In this document: piece by piece, positions 8,698 through 16,968 of the stretch | Layout of the letters: every line of letters starts with the position of its first letter | Numbering within the stretch: position 1 is the stretch's first letter | Assembly (NCBI GenBank): GCA_963710315.1 | Contig: CAVPZW010000009.1 | Span: 186,001 to 250,000, forward strand | DNA: 64,000 nt | Origin: Palsa-360 sp963710315 | GTDB lineage: Bacteria; Acidobacteriota; Terriglobia; Acidiferrales; UBA7541 | Reading direction: 5' to 3' | Notes under the pieces: generated by a model | Seen by the model: the letters and a program-made list of their open reading frames with translations, nothing else | Told to the model about the DNA's origin: nothing | Database searches by the model: none | Translations under genes and position numbers: made by a program

Positions 8698-10353
8698 CTA
8701 AATGCCGGGCGAGAAATTTCCAGTGGCGATCATCGCGATTCTTGCTGCGTCGGCGGGAAGCTTATTGCCGCGCCAGACGATGTGCAGGTCGGGCCTCACG
8801 AGGAGCAGATCGTATTCGTAGATTTCGCGCGCACGTTGGCTAGTTAGGTCGAGTACTTCGAGCGGCGCGCGCATTTCGTGAAATGAACGCTCCAGGCTGG
8901 AAGTATCGGCATTCTTTCCATCGAGCCGGAGCAAAGTGTATCCGGCGCCGAGACGGTCGTGCAGCGCCACGCCGTCATTCAGCCAGACATGCGGGAGGCG
9001 CGCGCCCGGCCACGAGGTGGGCACATAGGCAGGGTTGTCCGGGTCGGGACCATCTCCGGGCTCGTTCCAAACAATGGGCGAGCCGACATAGCGGTAACCC
9101 GCCTCGATCCCGGAAATCTCCGTCACTTTGCGCTGCTCGGTGTCGAAGAGCGCGGCCATGCGAGCGCGCGTGGCGGCTCCTTCCGGCGTGTCGTCTTTGA
9201 TATTTGGCTGATAGGCGGCGCGCCAGCCGAGCCGGCCGGTCATGGCGGCGCGGGAAGCTTTTACGTTGCGCAGGCCGATGGGTCGGCGCTCGGCTTCGTA
9301 GGAGGCCAGCAATTGCGGGCCGCCCCATCCAGCCAGCGCGGCCGCGAGTTTCCAGGAAAGATCGACGGCGTCTCCCACGCCGGTATTCATTCCAAGCCCG
9401 CCAGTGGGAATGACCAAGTGCGCCGCGTCTCCGACGACAAACACACGGCCATCGCCGTAACGCTCCGCGCACAAGAGATGCTGCGTCCACTCGTTGACAG
9501 AAAGCATTTCGAAGGCAATGGGCATGGCCAGCGATTTTCTGAAGATTTCGGCCATTTCCGCATCGCTGGATGCAGCTGCGTGCAGCGTCCAATGGCGCGT
9601 GCTGTCCTGCAGAATGAGGAATGGGAAGAGCGGCCCTTCGGCGATGTGATAATGGCGGCCCTTGCCCATGGGAATGCGCTGGTAGAGATCGTCGCAATGA
9701 AAAAGGGCCTGGCGCAGCTTGCGGATGTTGCCGTCGCCCTCCAGGCGAATCCCTAGCTGCTTGCGGACAGTGCTGGAGCCGCCGTCGCATCCCACCAAGT
9801 ACGAGGCGCGAATCGTTTCCTGTGGCGCGCCATTCGAATGGACTTCGGCCGCGACGGAGTTCGCATCTTGCGTGAAGGAAGTCAGTTCGCAGCCGAAGCG
9901 CACGGTCACGCTGGGAAGCGTTTGCACGATCGAACGCAGCAGCGGTTCGAGAGTGTATTGCGAGATCAGTTGATAGGGCTCGAGCAAGCCGCCTTCATTG
10001 TGCGCCGCGATCTCCGCGGTGGCCTCGGCCACGGAAGGGCATGCCAAGTGCGCTAGCGGAGGACCCGCCATGGAGAGTGCCAAGAAGACGTCCATCGGCG
10101 CGTTGCGCGGCAGTCCCGCATCGCGCACCTTTTCCGAGATGCCCAGCCTCCGATAGATTTCCATGGTGCGCGCGTTGCAGCGCTCCATTTTCGGCAGCTG
10201 GATGGTGGTTCGGTTGCGCTCAATCAGCGTGCAGCGCACTCCCCTGCGTCCCAAATCCAGCGCGAGGGTAAGGCCCACGGGCCCAGCGCCGATGATGAGA
10301 ACTTGGCAGTCCACCACTCGATGATTCTTCCCTTCGATTCTTGGATCGGCCAT
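8698..10353 (-). CDS. FAD-dependent aromatic monooxygenase (MhpA/phenol hydroxylase-like)
   Basis: 551 residues from the ATG at 10353; an ATG 9 codons earlier lacks support. The three flavin motifs of class A monooxygenases are present: LIIGAGPVGLTLALDLGRRG near the N-terminus, the DG motif YLVGCDGGSSTVRKQLG (about 170) and the GD motif VFVVGDAAHLVIPTGGLG (about 300). The C-terminal third resembles the thioredoxin-like tail of phenol and 3-(3-hydroxyphenyl)propionate hydroxylases (LLLVRPDLHIVWRG). Predicted reaction: NAD(P)H- and O2-dependent ring hydroxylation in the cytoplasm. It is last in a minus-strand series of aromatic-oxidation genes, separated from them by the radical SAM gene and its flanking repeats. 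Confidence 0.85.
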   Translation of the reverse strand: MADPRIEGKNHRVVDCQVLIIGAGPVGLTLALDLGRRGVRCTLIERNRTTIQLPKMERCNARTMEIYRRLGISEKVRDAGLPRNAPMDVFLALSMAGPPLAHLACPSVAEATAEIAAHNEGGLLEPYQLISQYTLEPLLRSIVQTLPSVTVRFGCELTSFTQDANSVAAEVHSNGAPQETIRASYLVGCDGGSSTVRKQLGIRLEGDGNIRKLRQALFHCDDLYQRIPMGKGRHYHIAEGPLFPFLILQDSTRHWTLHAAASSDAEMAEIFRKSLAMPIAFEMLSVNEWTQHLLCAERYGDGRVFVVGDAAHLVIPTGGLGMNTGVGDAVDLSWKLAAALAGWGGPQLLASYEAERRPIGLRNVKASRAAMTGRLGWRAAYQPNIKDDTPEGAATRARMAALFDTEQRKVTEISGIEAGYRYVGSPIVWNEPGDGPDPDNPAYVPTSWPGARLPHVWLNDGVALHDRLGAGYTLLRLDGKNADTSSLERSFHEMRAPLEVLDLTSQRAREIYEYDLLLVRPDLHIVWRGNKLPADAARIAMIATGNFSPGI

Positions 10354-10430
10354 TGTAGCCCCGGCGGTACAACAACCCACTCGCCTACTAGAGCTTGCGG
10401 AATTGTTTACGAACGGAGGATAAGAATAAT

Positions 10431-10525
10431 CCTTTTGTCATTCCGAGCGGAGCGAGGAATCTCTCTTTCTTTTGCGGGGCGCAAACCGAAGAGAGATTCC
10501 TCGCTCCGCTCGGAATGACAAAAGG
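10431..10525. repeat. Long palindromic repeat, family D copy 1
   Basis: Perfect 35-bp arms (10431-10465 and 10491-10525) around a 25-base centre; each arm contains TCATTCCGAGCGGAGCGAGG. A second copy lies at 11927-12015. The two copies bracket the radical SAM gene. Confidence 0.85.
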
Positions 10526-10550
10526 GCCGGGTACATTTTCCGCATTCCGT

Positions 10551-11717
10551 TCAGCCTGCTGCCGCGGCGGTGGTTTTCGCTTGGCGGTCCGTTAATTCTT
10601 CCGGATGGTCCATGCCCTTCCATGTACTCTTCATTTCTCGTTCCAGCATTTTGATCTGGATCAGATGTTTGGGGTTGAAAGGCAGAGACGGATAGTAGCA
10701 ATTCGATTCGTGAGTGCAAAAACATCCGTCGGCGGCCTTCTTGCGGCGCGCCTGCATGGCGGGTGAAAACCACAGCTTCTGGAAATTCCAGCCATAGTCT
10801 CGCAGATTGCCGACGGGTTCCAGATTTTCGCAGGACGAAACGGTTCCTTCGTCGTAGATCACCCCGCCGGCGGTTCCGGCGTAACAAGTCAACTGGGCCT
10901 GCTGCGTCTCCTGCGTTTTGGCGATCAGGCCGTGCATATAAACATCCATGGCCGCCTTGAAGAAGCCGTTGTCACCGGCGTAATGATTCTTGATCGCTCC
11001 GCTGCGCGAATCTTCATCGATTTTCGCGGCAAGCGCGGCGTAGCGTGCGCCGTCGATTTGCAATTCCCTGCAATCCGCAGCGGGTGGACGGATGTAATTG
11101 AAATTAATTTTGTCGGGCTTCAATTCGTATTTCAGAAAATCGTACCATTCAAAAATGGCATCCTGGTTGGAGTTCATGAAGCAGGTACAGGTTTGCAGGT
11201 CGAGGCGCGGGTATTCCCTCTTCATCGCTTGCAGTTGGCGCGCCGTGTCCATGGCGATGTCCCACGAGCCGGGCTTTTGGCGAATCTTGTCATGCTGTGC
11301 TTTCAGGCCGTCGATGCCCAGCGCCACGGTGACATTCAGTTGCGGGCATTCACGCAACATGCGGGCTACGTCGGGCAGAATGCGCTGCTGAATTTGGCCG
11401 TTGGAAGTGATGTACACGGATTCCAGTTTGTTATTTGCGTAGAAGGCGCGCGCAATTTCCGGCAAGTCTTTTCGCGTGAAGGGCTCTCCGCCCGCGAGCA
11501 CTAGCACGCCAAGATTTCCGCCTAGCGTTTCGGAGATCGTTTCGATTTCGCGCGTGGTCATCTGAAGCTTCTTGCGCGGACCGTCGTCGAGTTGCTCGGT
11601 GAAGAAGCAATGCGTGCAGCGCATGTCGCACACCGAAGTCACCAGAATATTCAGCATGGCGGGTGTGAAGGGCTGTCCCACGGCCAACTTAGCGTAGCGT
11701 TTTAGGAAGTCTTTCAT
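10551..11717 (-). CDS. Radical SAM protein with SPASM-like C-terminal cluster domain
   Basis: 388 residues. The radical SAM motif CDMRCTHC is at about residues 30-37, followed by the glycine-rich SAM-binding segment LVLAGGEPFTRKDLPEIA. The C-terminal third has a Cys-rich SPASM-type pattern (LTCYAGTAGG, SSCENLEPVGN, GCFCTHESNCYYP) that should hold auxiliary 4Fe-4S clusters. Such proteins modify peptides or small molecules. No precursor peptide gene was found beside it, so the substrate is unknown. It interrupts the aromatic gene series and is flanked on both sides by the same palindromic repeat, which suggests independent insertion. Confidence 0.85.
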   Translation of the reverse strand: MKDFLKRYAKLAVGQPFTPAMLNILVTSVCDMRCTHCFFTEQLDDGPRKKLQMTTREIETISETLGGNLGVLVLAGGEPFTRKDLPEIARAFYANNKLESVYITSNGQIQQRILPDVARMLRECPQLNVTVALGIDGLKAQHDKIRQKPGSWDIAMDTARQLQAMKREYPRLDLQTCTCFMNSNQDAIFEWYDFLKYELKPDKINFNYIRPPAADCRELQIDGARYAALAAKIDEDSRSGAIKNHYAGDNGFFKAAMDVYMHGLIAKTQETQQAQLTCYAGTAGGVIYDEGTVSSCENLEPVGNLRDYGWNFQKLWFSPAMQARRKKAADGCFCTHESNCYYPSLPFNPKHLIQIKMLEREMKSTWKGMDHPEELTDRQAKTTAAAAG

Positions 11718-12045
11718 GGGATTGATGGCGCAATCAGCTTCGCGCTTCGACGCTTCTTATGACCATACGCCAGGCGCGGGCTTCTTTCAACCGCGGGTGC
11801 TGCCGCATGGGCGCTACGAAGTAGATGCTACCGCGCATGTCCTTCTGCGCGTGTGCTGCAGCATAGGTACCTCCTCGCGCGTGCCGCAGCTTACATACCG
11901 TCTTGCGTGTGCCGCCACGCCACCGATTTGTCATTCTGAGCGAAGCGAATAATCTCTCTTCGGCTTGCGCCCTGGAAAAGAAAGAGAGATTCTTCGCTTC
12001 GCTCAGAATGACAAAACATTTTTCATGCGCAACTTGCCCATAAAG
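11718..12045. other. Intergenic region upstream of the radical SAM gene
   Basis: No gene is supported. The right half is repeat family D copy 2 (11927-12015). The left half (11718-11926), with GTGC- and GCGC-rich stretches, should contain the radical SAM promoter; no clear boxes were recognised. Confidence 0.5.
11927..12015. repeat. Long palindromic repeat, family D copy 2
   Basis: Arms 11927-11960 and 11982-12015 match over 34 bases with one mismatch. The arm core TCATTCTGAGCGAAGCGAA is a variant of the copy at 10431-10525. Substitutions between the two copies are matched in both arms, so the hairpin shape is kept. Confidence 0.85.
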
Positions 12046-12870
12046 TCAGGAATTGGCGCGGCGCAAAAGCGCCGACAGCTGCTCGGCGATTTGGTCTGGG
12101 CACTCCACGGGAGTCAAATGGCGCCCGCCGGGAATGATGGACAGCGTGGAGCCGTGGATCGCTTCGTGCAACTGCCGCGCCATGGCAACGGGCGTCGCGT
12201 AATCCTCGTCGCCAACAATCACCGCCACCGGCATGCGCATCGACGGAAGAAAAGGCCGCAGGTCGGCTTCGCCGAGCATGACGCAGGTTGAGGCATAACA
12301 TTCCACATCGTTGGCCAAAAACACTTCGGTCATTTCCTTGGCCGGGCCAGGGTGCTCGGCTCGAAATCGATCGCTGAACCATCTGGAAGCCTGAAATTCA
12401 ACCATGCCCGCGAGGCCTTTGGTGCGGGCCACTTCGGCGCGGTCCATCCAATTCTTGGGAGCATCAGGGCCGTACCACGCTGTGGTATCGATGAGTCCAA
12501 GCGCGTTTACGCGAGCGGGATAGCGGCCGGCAAACGCTTGAGCGACGCATCCGCCCATGGAACATCCCGCCACAGCGGCGGTGGGCCAGCCCACATGAGC
12601 GAGCAACTCCGCCAGATCCCTGGCGAACAAATCGGTGCTGAAATGCGAGGCGGCGCGGCCGGAGTGGCCGTGCCCCCGGCAATCGTAAGTGAGAATCTCG
12701 GCCTGGTCCGCAAGCCTCGCGGCTACGCCTTCCCAGATGCTTCCACTCAGCGCAAGGGAGTGCACCAGCGCCAATCGTGGCGCGCCCTGCTTCCTTGCAG
12801 GCCGCAGCGCATAAGAAATGGCGCAGTTGTCCGATGTTTGAAAAGTTTTTTTCTGAAAATCGTTTGCCAT
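12046..12870 (-). CDS. Alpha/beta hydrolase, 3-oxoadipate enol-lactonase-like
   Basis: 274 residues, cytoplasmic (no signal). Catalytic triad positions: Ser in VAGCSMGGCVAQ (about 100), Asp in VIVGDEDYATP (about 218), His in IPGGRHLTPVE (about 246). The overall pattern (YDCRGHGHSG, WFSDRF) is that of PcaD-type enol-lactonases. The neighbours, two ring monooxygenases and a dioxygenase, make a ring-cleavage or lactone-hydrolysis role plausible, but the true substrate is not shown. AAGGAA precedes the start; the gene begins 12 bases after the NicC-like stop. Confidence 0.8.
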   Translation of the reverse strand: MANDFQKKTFQTSDNCAISYALRPARKQGAPRLALVHSLALSGSIWEGVAARLADQAEILTYDCRGHGHSGRAASHFSTDLFARDLAELLAHVGWPTAAVAGCSMGGCVAQAFAGRYPARVNALGLIDTTAWYGPDAPKNWMDRAEVARTKGLAGMVEFQASRWFSDRFRAEHPGPAKEMTEVFLANDVECYASTCVMLGEADLRPFLPSMRMPVAVIVGDEDYATPVAMARQLHEAIHGSTLSIIPGGRHLTPVECPDQIAEQLSALLRRANS

Positions 12871-12882
12871 TGAATGTTTTCC

Positions 12883-14043
12883 TTAGGTGGCCTTGACGTA
12901 TGGTTCCGAGGGAGTCAAAGGCACATTCCAGGCGTCGTAGCCGTACAGCCAGCTGGTGTCTTCGTCTCCCCCTTTCATCCAGGTATTGGCGCTGGAGATT
13001 GCTTGGATGCGCGAAGTGCGCGGCTTGCGATGAGCCTCAAAGCGCTGGAACGCGCCCGGGATATCATCTCCGCCAGTCTCCGCCAAGCAACGAGCCAGGA
13101 CGGCCGCGTCTTCGATCGCCGTGGCACCGCCTTGCGCCATGTAAGGCGTCATGGGATGGCAGGCGTCGCCAAGCAGCGCGATGCGCCCGTCGCTCCAGCG
13201 CGGCAGAGGCTCGCGTTCGAGAATGGCCCACTTGTGGCAATCCGGGCAGGCTTCCAGCACGGCGCGCACATCGGGATGAAAGCCTTCGTAAGCTTTTCTC
13301 AGTTCGTTCACATCGCCCTTTGCAGACCATGATTCGCGCGTCAGCCACTCGGCCGGTTCGGGCACGCTGGTCACAAAATAAAGCTCGCTGCGGTCGGCTT
13401 TGGTGTAATAGATGACGATGTGGCGGTCGATTCCCCACCATTTTGTGCGTGAGGGGCCGATATCCATTCCCTTCAGCAATGACGAGGGGAAAATAGCGCG
13501 GTAGGCGATGCGCCCCTTATGAATGGGCTCATCGGCGCCGATAATAATTTCGCGCACAACAGAATGCACTCCGTCCGCGCCGATCACGGCATCGGCCTGC
13601 GCGCGCGTTCCGTCGGCAAATGCCAGCGTGACCTGGCCATCGCGCTGCTCCAAGCCGACCAGCTTCTTGTCGAGATGGACAACGTCTTCAGGCACAACCG
13701 CTGCGAGGGCGGCGTGCAAGTCCGCGCGGTGCATGCACAAATAGGGCGCGCCGAAGAGGCTTTCCGGCATAGGCAATTCGCGCATGACCTCGCCGCTATC
13801 CCATTTGCGATTCAAATGCGAATAGGGCATGAAAGAAGTATTGCGGACTTTTTCCTCCACGCCGATTCGCCGCAAAACTTTCATTGAGTTGGGCATCATC
13901 TGAATGCCCGCGCCGATGCGCAGGAAGCGCGGCGCCTGCTCATACACGCGGACATCGACGCCTATTTGGCGCAGCGTGGCTGCGGCGGCCATGCCGCCGA
14001 TTCCCGCGCCAACAATCGCTATGGAAAGTTTTTTCGCGCCCAT
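12883..14043 (-). CDS. FAD-dependent monooxygenase, 6-hydroxynicotinate 3-monooxygenase (NicC)-like
   Basis: 386 residues from the ATG at 14043, preceded by GGAGGAG. Flavin motifs: IAIVGAGIGGMAAAATL, DAVIGADGVHSVVRE, IALLGDACHPMTPYMAQGG. From memory of NicC, the segments KWWGIDRHIVIYYT, ELYFVTSVPEPAEW and the C-terminal WLYGYDAW match closely, closer than salicylate hydroxylase. The predicted reaction is decarboxylative hydroxylation of a pyridine or benzene ring. No NicA/NicB or pyridine ring-cleavage NicX homologue is seen in the window, so the pathway is incomplete here. Confidence 0.82.
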   Translation of the reverse strand: MGAKKLSIAIVGAGIGGMAAAATLRQIGVDVRVYEQAPRFLRIGAGIQMMPNSMKVLRRIGVEEKVRNTSFMPYSHLNRKWDSGEVMRELPMPESLFGAPYLCMHRADLHAALAAVVPEDVVHLDKKLVGLEQRDGQVTLAFADGTRAQADAVIGADGVHSVVREIIIGADEPIHKGRIAYRAIFPSSLLKGMDIGPSRTKWWGIDRHIVIYYTKADRSELYFVTSVPEPAEWLTRESWSAKGDVNELRKAYEGFHPDVRAVLEACPDCHKWAILEREPLPRWSDGRIALLGDACHPMTPYMAQGGATAIEDAAVLARCLAETGGDDIPGAFQRFEAHRKPRTSRIQAISSANTWMKGGDEDTSWLYGYDAWNVPLTPSEPYVKAT

Positions 14044-14125
14044 CGTACCGTCTCCTCCAGGATTGAGGCTGGTCACACACCATTGCGCGGATGGCCAATC
14101 TCTCGACAACGATTGCGAATTTCGA

Positions 14126-15013
14126 TCATGCGCTTGGGCGGGCTTGGCCCTTGATCTGCGTGCGGTGCATCACTCGGCGCGAGCTTGCGTCAAAAGGGTC
14201 GCGCCGGTGCATGGTGCAGCGGTTGTCCCAGAAGACCAGGTCGCCGACGCGCCATTCGTTGTGCCAGGTGAGTTCTTCGCGGTCCACATAGGACCACAGC
14301 TCATTGAGCAGCGATTCTGACTCCTGAAGCGATAGTCCGCCGATGTAGGCGTTGCGCCTGCGCCCGAGGTACAGCCCGCGCCGCCTGGTTTCAGGATGCG
14401 TGCACACCAGCGGGTGAAACGTTCCGGGAGACGTAACCGGATCGTCCACCGCAGTGACTCCCTGCCGCACATAGCCGCCGCTGTTGTAGGTGCCGTCGTG
14501 CTTCAACTCTTTGCCTTCGATTCGCTTCTTCAGCGCGTCGGCCAAGATTTCGTATGCGCCATACATGGTGTTGAAATAGGTGTTGCCGCCGGACGGCGGA
14601 ACTTCCAGCGCATAAAGGATGCTGGCCTTGGGAGGATCTTGCAGGTAAGACATGTCCGTGTGCCAGGTGGCCTCGCCCGCTCCCAGGCTTCCGATGGGCA
14701 CGCCGTTTTCCATCACGTTGGAGACCACATAGATTTCCGGATGCCCCCCGACAAAGCGGCGACCGGTTTCCTGAATGGGCGCCCAATCCAGTTCTCCGAA
14801 TTTTTTGCTGAAGGCGATGAGATCGTCGTCGCTCAATTTCTGTCCGCGAAACAGAAGCACCGAATGATCCAGCCAGGCTTGATGGATACGCGCGAAATCT
14901 TCCCCGCTCACTGCTCGCAGATCGACACCCTGAATTTCCGCACCGAGCGCTTTGCCCGAGGGAATTACTTTCAAGCGCGAGACGCCCGCGCTTCTTAATG
15001 AATCATTTGCCAT
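14126..15013 (-). CDS. TauD/TfdA family Fe(II)/2-oxoglutarate dioxygenase
   Basis: 295 residues from the ATG at 15013 (MANDSLRS); the longer ORF start adds a non-conserved tail. The iron facial triad is visible: His and Asp in ATWHTDMSYL (about 117-119) and the distal His in RRVMHRTQI (about 285), with the 2-oxoglutarate Arg just after. Family members oxidise small sulfonates, herbicides or aromatic ethers. As first gene of the minus-strand aromatic set it may activate the substrate for the NicC-like enzyme. It is separated by 82 bases from that gene. Confidence 0.85.
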   Translation of the reverse strand: MANDSLRSAGVSRLKVIPSGKALGAEIQGVDLRAVSGEDFARIHQAWLDHSVLLFRGQKLSDDDLIAFSKKFGELDWAPIQETGRRFVGGHPEIYVVSNVMENGVPIGSLGAGEATWHTDMSYLQDPPKASILYALEVPPSGGNTYFNTMYGAYEILADALKKRIEGKELKHDGTYNSGGYVRQGVTAVDDPVTSPGTFHPLVCTHPETRRRGLYLGRRRNAYIGGLSLQESESLLNELWSYVDREELTWHNEWRVGDLVFWDNRCTMHRRDPFDASSRRVMHRTQIKGQARPSA

Positions 15014-15123
15014 GAAAAAATCTGGCCTCCCTGGTCGTTTTGGCTTCGGGGGAATGGACGCTTGGCTCTGGCAATCGCGCCAGACTCCGCCCGAAGCCGA
15101 AGTTTCGAAAAACAATTTCCAAA

Positions 15124-15589
15124 TTACTTGTCAACGCCCAGCAACTCCACGTCAAATATCAGTGTGGCATTCGGCGGTATCACGCCGCCCGCGCCAGCCG
15201 CTCCGTATCCGAGCGATGGGGGAATTCGCAATTGCCTCTGGCCTCCAACCTTCATTCCCGCCACTCCCTCATCCCATCCCTTGATGACTTGCCCTGCGCC
15301 CAAAGGAAATGCAAAGGGCTCCGCCGCGGTCGCGAGAACTGTCAAACTTTTCGCCGCTGGTCAGAAAACCAGTGTAGTGCACCCTGACCATATCTCCGGA
15401 TGCGGCTGTCGCGCCTGTACCGACGACGATGTCCCAATACTGAAGTCCGGACGCTGTGGTGGTCGGCTGGCCGTTCACTTTTGCCGGACTGGACGCCCCA
15501 GCCGTGCTGGCCTTTTCAGATTTCCCGCACCCATATGCAATCGCGAGCAGCGCCAGCAGACCAAGCACCAGTGCAAATTGTAATTTCAT
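15124..15589 (-). pseudogene. FKBP-type peptidyl-prolyl isomerase, lipoprotein-like, with +1 frameshift
   Basis: The gene reads in one frame from ATG 15589 (AAGGAG upstream): a lipoprotein-like leader ending AIAYGCGKSEK, then the FKBP core VHYTGFLTSGEKFDSS. It then shifts at about 15320-15327 and continues in a second frame to the stop at 15124: AFPLGAGQVIKGWDEGVAGM and LGYGAAGAGGVIPPNATL. Removing one G in the GGCGGA run restores the family sequence SRDRGEPFAFPLG. Either the gene is disrupted or the assembly has an extra base. If intact, it would be an envelope-facing proline isomerase of about 154 residues. Confidence 0.85.
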
Positions 15590-15687
15590 CATGCTCCTTT
15601 CGATTTTCAGAATCATATCAGGAGTGCCGCGACTGAGGTCCAAGAAATGCAGGTGATTTGAGTTTCCAAATGAAATGATTTGGCATC

Positions 15688-15763
15688 ATGTGGCATAGGC
15701 TTCAGCCTGTGGGGGTTAGTCCTTGCAAGGCCCAACCCCCACAGGCTGAAGCCTATGCCACAT
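15688..15763. repeat. Palindromic repeat, family C (TTCAGCCTG core)
   Basis: Arms of about 30 bases containing GGCATAGGCTTCAGCCTGTG and its complement flank CCTTGCAAGG. Similar units occur at 16878, 19528, 20652, 31406, 48470 and 54476. It lies between the divergent FKBP and beta-propeller genes. Confidence 0.85.
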
Positions 15764-15766
15764 GGA

Positions 15767-15795
15767 TTGACATGGGGCCTTGAGCGGAGTACGGT
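15767..15795 (+). promoter_or_regulatory. Possible promoter of the beta-propeller gene
   Basis: TTGACA at 15767-15772, 17 bases, then TACGGT at 15790-15795 (3 of 6 matches). The -35 box starts 3 bases after the palindromic repeat ends. The transcript would begin near 15802, about 40 bases before the ATG at 15844. Confidence 0.35.
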
Positions 15796-15843
15796 CGCGA
15801 AGCGGTGCGGATCGACATCCTGGACAGACCGAGGAACAACACA

Positions 15844-16854
15844 ATGAAAAATAGATTGAGCCAATTTGCGCTGGCTGCACTGCTGGCTTTCTGCGCGCTT
15901 GCGCCGCGCGCGCTGGCCGACACACTCGCCGTGGTCTGCAAATCGGATTTCCGATTGGTGCTGCTCGATCCTGCAACCGGAAATGTGCTGGCAAAGCTGC
16001 CCACGGGTCTGGGCCCGCACGAAGTGGCGGTCTCGCCCGATGGCAGCAGCGCTTACGTTTCCAACTTTGGCCGGTATAGCGTCTACCCGGCGGGGGACAC
16101 GGAGCACGACAAGGCGGGCAACACCATCACGGTCGTAGATTTGGTGGACCGAAAGGTGAAGGCCACCTTCGACCTGGGCACGCACACCGGGCCGCACGGA
16201 ATGATCGTGAGCCATGATGGAAAACTGATGTGGGTCACCACGGAGACGCCGCAAGCGGTGCTGGAACTGGACACCGCCAACGGAAAAATTCTGCACGTGT
16301 GGAACACCACGCAGGAGCGCAGCCACATGATCGTGGCCACGCCCGATGAGAAAAAGTTTTACGTGACCAACACGGTTTCGGGAAGCGTGAGCGTAATCGA
16401 CAAAACCACGGGCGAAGTGAAAGTGATTGCGACCGGCCCGGGCACGGAGGGCATCGCCATTTCTCCGGACGGAAAAGAGGTGTGGGCGGCCAGTCGCATC
16501 GACGCAAAAATTTCCATCATCTCAACGGCGACGGACGCGATTGTGGCGACATTTCCCAGCGGCGGAAAGGGTCCGAAGCGGATGGATTTCACGCCGGATG
16601 GAACGCAGGTGTGGGTGACGAATTCGGCAAGCAATCAGACGACCGTGTTCGACGCGCACGCGCGTGAATTGCTGGCCGCACTGCCAATGTCCAAAGCTCC
16701 GAGCGGCGTTTATTTTTCCGGCGATGGACGCCGCGCGTATATCACCAATGCCAACGCAAATGAGCTGAGCTTTGTGGATGTGGCTTCCAGGAAAATCTTG
16801 AGCACGATGCCCATCGGCACCGACCCGGACGGCGTTGCGTGGTCCGTACGCTAA
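15844..16854 (+). CDS. Exported YVTN/YncE-type seven-bladed beta-propeller protein
   Basis: 336 residues from ATG 15844, chosen because a signal peptide (LAALLAFCALAPRALAD) follows directly. The mature protein is a chain of about 40-residue blades with the repeated signatures VAVSPDGSSAYVSN, IAISPDGKEVWAAS, DFTPDGTQVWVTN and YFSGDGRRAYITN. YVTN propellers of this type are periplasmic or surface binding and scaffold proteins, without catalytic motifs. It is flanked by family C repeats on both sides and shows no operon partner. Confidence 0.85.
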   Translation: MKNRLSQFALAALLAFCALAPRALADTLAVVCKSDFRLVLLDPATGNVLAKLPTGLGPHEVAVSPDGSSAYVSNFGRYSVYPAGDTEHDKAGNTITVVDLVDRKVKATFDLGTHTGPHGMIVSHDGKLMWVTTETPQAVLELDTANGKILHVWNTTQERSHMIVATPDEKKFYVTNTVSGSVSVIDKTTGEVKVIATGPGTEGIAISPDGKEVWAASRIDAKISIISTATDAIVATFPSGGKGPKRMDFTPDGTQVWVTNSASNQTTVFDAHARELLAALPMSKAPSGVYFSGDGRRAYITNANANELSFVDVASRKILSTMPIGTDPDGVAWSVR

Positions 16855-16877
16855 AGTGGCGTAGGATTTGGCCTTTT

Positions 16878-16949
16878 GTAGCACAGGCTTCAGCCTGTGG
16901 GGTTTAAGCCTTGCAAGGACTAAACCCCACAGGCTGAAGCCTGTGCTAC
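16878..16949. repeat. Palindromic repeat, family C
   Basis: Near-perfect arms of about 29 bases with core GTAGCACAGGCTTCAGCCTG. It lies between the convergent propeller and DAHP synthase genes, where it could also stop transcription, although no T-run follows. Confidence 0.85.
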
Positions 16950-16968
16950 GTAAAACCAATCGCCAGCT

